Assembly (NCBI GenBank): GCA_947623845.1
Contig: CANQHM010000031.1
Coordinates: 1-14,095 of the forward strand
Source: an uncultured Bacilli bacterium
Lineage (GTDB): Bacteria > Bacillota_I > Bacilli_A > RF39 > UBA660
Direction of reading: 5' to 3'
Length of the DNA stretch: 14,095 nt
The notes beneath the pieces were generated by a model. It was not told the origin of the DNA, made no database searches, and saw only the letters and a program-made list of their open reading frames with translations. Shown here in pieces: positions 12,624 through 14,095 of the stretch (position 1 is the first letter of the stretch; each line of letters begins with the position of its first letter). Made by a program: the position numbers and the translations under genes.

Positions 12624-13944
12624 ACGCTATCGTATAAGGATTATTTTTAGTTCCATCTCCCGTTACCGTAACATTCTTATTTAAGTTAATTACTGGTCTT
12701 ATACCTTTTTCACTAGTTATTAAAGTACTATCTTTAATTTCATCAGTATAAGCATTTACAGAATATACATATAACTCATTAGTATTATTATTTTTATAAC
12801 TTGGACTCATCGTCCACCATCCATTAAGGATTTGGTTATTAGATAAGTAAGTTTTAGTATTGCTACTAAAGTTTCCCGCTAGTAAGACTTCATCAATCGT
12901 AATTAGCCCAATTTTTAAAGACATTCTACTATTACATTTAAGAGACGGTGTTCCATTACTTAAATTTTTAAATCCCGCATAAGTTTCTTGATAACCTATT
13001 GTTTCTAAAGGGGTGTAATCGGTACAGAAGTTATTTGCAATTATTTTATCTTCTACTTCTTTTAAATTGCTTTCATACCAACTATTTAAGAATAAATTAA
13101 TGGCACTATCACTAAATTTATAACTGTCTAAATAATTGCTTTCGGCGACTTGATTGTAAATCGTGGTTTCATTTAAGATACCATCTAAGATTAAACGGAC
13201 ACTATTATCGCCATTAATTCTTACAATGCGCCAGGTAAGATTGGCAAAATTCACATAGTTATTTGTAACACTTCCTCGGAAGTAATAAGAAGTACCTAAA
13301 TCATCTTCGCTTTTTATAAGTCCTTCACTAGTTTCGGCATTTTCTTTACCTGGAGTAGTTAGTGGCTCAGCTACTGGGTTATTTTCTAAAATAATACTTG
13401 CAAAACTTTTAACCATTTCTTGATCTTCCGCAATAACATTATTTAAAATTTCAACTTTAATTTTACCCCCAATTTCTCCTATAGTATCCGTTTTATTAAC
13501 AACTTTTAACGTATAATGTTGCGTAGTTTCTGCTCCAATTTTAACTTGGTTAATTATCTCACTCGCATCTTTAGGAAAATTACCATTAGTAATCGTCCCG
13601 CCCCCATTAGTTGACGTAATATCTAATCCTACTTCGCCATTAATAACATTTATAACATCATCAAATCCTAAAGAATAATACACATCACTACTACTGCTGT
13701 TAGTTACCGAAAAATTAAGTTCATAAGTATCATTCGGCGCAAAATTAGGACAACTTATTTCTTCATTTTCAAAATAAGTTATACTTAAATTACCGACTGT
13801 TACAACTAAAGAACTATCCTCTTCTTCTTTAGAAGGTTTAGGAGAAAAAGCGTAAGATACCCCTACACAAGACACAACAATTAGTAATAATAGGATTACT
13901 ACTAAATATACCTTATATTTTTTTGTTATGTTTTTTCTCATCAT
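12622..13944 (-). CDS. Large surface protein with N-terminal anchor and WWTMSP / RPVINL module
   Basis: About 440 residues. Numbered from the ATG at 13944, the first 32 residues are a basic start and a strong hydrophobic stretch ending SYAF (signal or anchor). The next part (about 45-170) is a Ser/Thr/Asn-rich beta domain of the camelysin/TasA kind (LVVTVGNLSITYF, NDTYELNFSVTNSSSSDVYY). A Pro-rich hinge (190-200) follows, then a C-terminal module containing FANLTWRIVRINGDNSVRLI, WWTMSP (about 377-382) and GIRPVINLN ending in GDGTKNNPYTI. The WW-SP plus RPVINL pattern resembles DUF6273-type surface modules of gut Firmicutes; function unknown. Three external Cys (65, 307, 337) occur. The start is ambiguous among ATGs at 13950, 13944 and 13941; AGGA is 9 nt before 13944. 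Confidence 0.7.
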   Translation of the reverse strand: MMRKNITKKYKVYLVVILLLLIVVSCVGVSYAFSPKPSKEEEDSSLVVTVGNLSITYFENEEISCPNFAPNDTYELNFSVTNSSSSDVYYSLGFDDVINVINGEVGLDITSTNGGGTITNGNFPKDASEIINQVKIGAETTQHYTLKVVNKTDTIGEIGGKIKVEILNNVIAEDQEMVKSFASIILENNPVAEPLTTPGKENAETSEGLIKSEDDLGTSYYFRGSVTNNYVNFANLTWRIVRINGDNSVRLILDGILNETTIYNQVAESNYLDSYKFSDSAINLFLNSWYESNLKEVEDKIIANNFCTDYTPLETIGYQETYAGFKNLSNGTPSLKCNSRMSLKIGLITIDEVLLAGNFSSNTKTYLSNNQILNGWWTMSPSYKNNNTNELYVYSVNAYTDEIKDSTLITSEKGIRPVINLNKNVTVTGDGTKNNPYTIA

Positions 13945-13967
13945 GGGCATCTATCCTATCTATTAAA

Positions 13968-13997
13968 ATTATAACAAATTTTTGATATGAATAACAA
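13968..13997 (-). promoter_or_regulatory. Promoter of the surface protein gene
   Basis: Minus strand: -35 TTGTTA (13997-13992), 18-base spacer ending in TG one base before a perfect -10 TATAAT (13973-13968). The predicted start leaves a short 5' untranslated region with AGGATAG. Confidence 0.65.
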
Positions 13998-14030
13998 GAA
14001 AAAATTCACAAAAAATTAAATTTTTTATAA

Positions 14031-14056
14031 AAAAAAGATAAGACCTAAATCTTACC
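14031..14056 (-). terminator. Intrinsic terminator of the gene cut by the right edge
   Basis: GGTAAGA (14056-14050) pairs with TCTTATC (14043-14037) with one G-U pair and a 6-nt loop, followed by eight T (minus strand). It starts inside the stop codon of the partial gene at the window edge. Confidence 0.75.
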
Positions 14057-14095
14057 TATTTTAAAGATGCTATAAGTTCATCTTTTTTCATTGTA
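14056..14095 (-). CDS. Partial CDS: last 12 codons of an unidentified protein
   Basis: The minus strand enters the window with an open frame reading TMKKDELIASLK and a TAG stop, followed at once by an intrinsic terminator. The rest is outside the window. The ending is typical of a small helical domain but is too short to identify. It could be a whole tail of a DNA-binding or ribosomal-type protein; no call is made. Confidence 0.5.
   Translation of the reverse strand, partial: TMKKDELIASLK

Noticed and set aside
798..13950. TGA read as tryptophan (mycoplasma code)
   Set aside because: All recognised genes are full length under the standard code and Trp residues at conserved sites use TGG.
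1..14095. CRISPR array, tRNA/rRNA genes, insertion sequence
   Set aside because: No regularly spaced repeats, no cloverleaf or rRNA-like blocks, and no transposase frame were found on either strand.

Overview
The window is very AT-rich and reads like low-GC Gram-positive DNA. Ribosome binding sites are strong (GGAGG type), promoters are sigma-A-like (TTGNNN/TATAAT), and genes stop almost only with TAA. The best guess is an uncultured gut Bacilli or Mollicutes-related lineage of the RF39 type; that is inference from gene content and composition, not a database match. The genetic code is standard: tryptophan is read from TGG, and no gene needs TGA as a sense codon.

Region 1 (1-522) has no conventional gene. 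It holds two convergent sigma-A-type promoters facing each other. One drives a roughly 90-nt plus-strand RNA that ends at an intrinsic terminator (189-215). The other drives a minus-strand transcript carrying a 14-codon leader ORF and a very small hydrophobic peptide with a basic tail. The layout resembles a type I toxin-antitoxin locus of the Fst or holin-like-toxin kind. The two promoters and 5' ends are also partial inverted copies of each other. A perfect 8-bp palindrome with a C-tract lies at 46-71. An XRE-family regulator (523-765) is transcribed away from the locus and ends at a bidirectional terminator.

Region 2 (798-2118, minus strand) has a hypothetical protein with a Cys-His-Asp arrangement like the transglutaminase/papain-like fold, then a two-gene unit: a CotF-like spore-coat family protein and a small helical partner.

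Region 3 (2197-3935, minus) is a two-gene iron-sulfur/sulfur-transfer operon, sufS-sufU, with its own extended -10 promoter and a strong terminator. sufB, sufC and sufD are not beside it.

Region 4 (3938-11963, minus) looks like one long operon read from a promoter at 11935-11963. It encodes a small membrane coiled-coil protein, an AlkD-like protein, a NatA/NatB-like ABC exporter, a membrane-anchored amidase-fold protein, two unrecognised membrane proteins (one with an extracytoplasmic four-Cys tail, one with a cytoplasmic zinc ribbon and a Cys-rich ectodomain), and a membrane-anchored thioredoxin-like protein with a CGYC motif. Several junctions overlap or have the Shine-Dalgarno inside the preceding gene. 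The grouping suggests a cell-envelope programme in which the thioredoxin-like protein may serve the Cys-rich ectodomains.

Region 5 (12004-14095, minus) has a membrane protein with an acidic cytoplasmic domain, a large secreted or anchored surface protein behind a very long terminator hairpin, and at the right edge the last codons of a further gene with its terminator.
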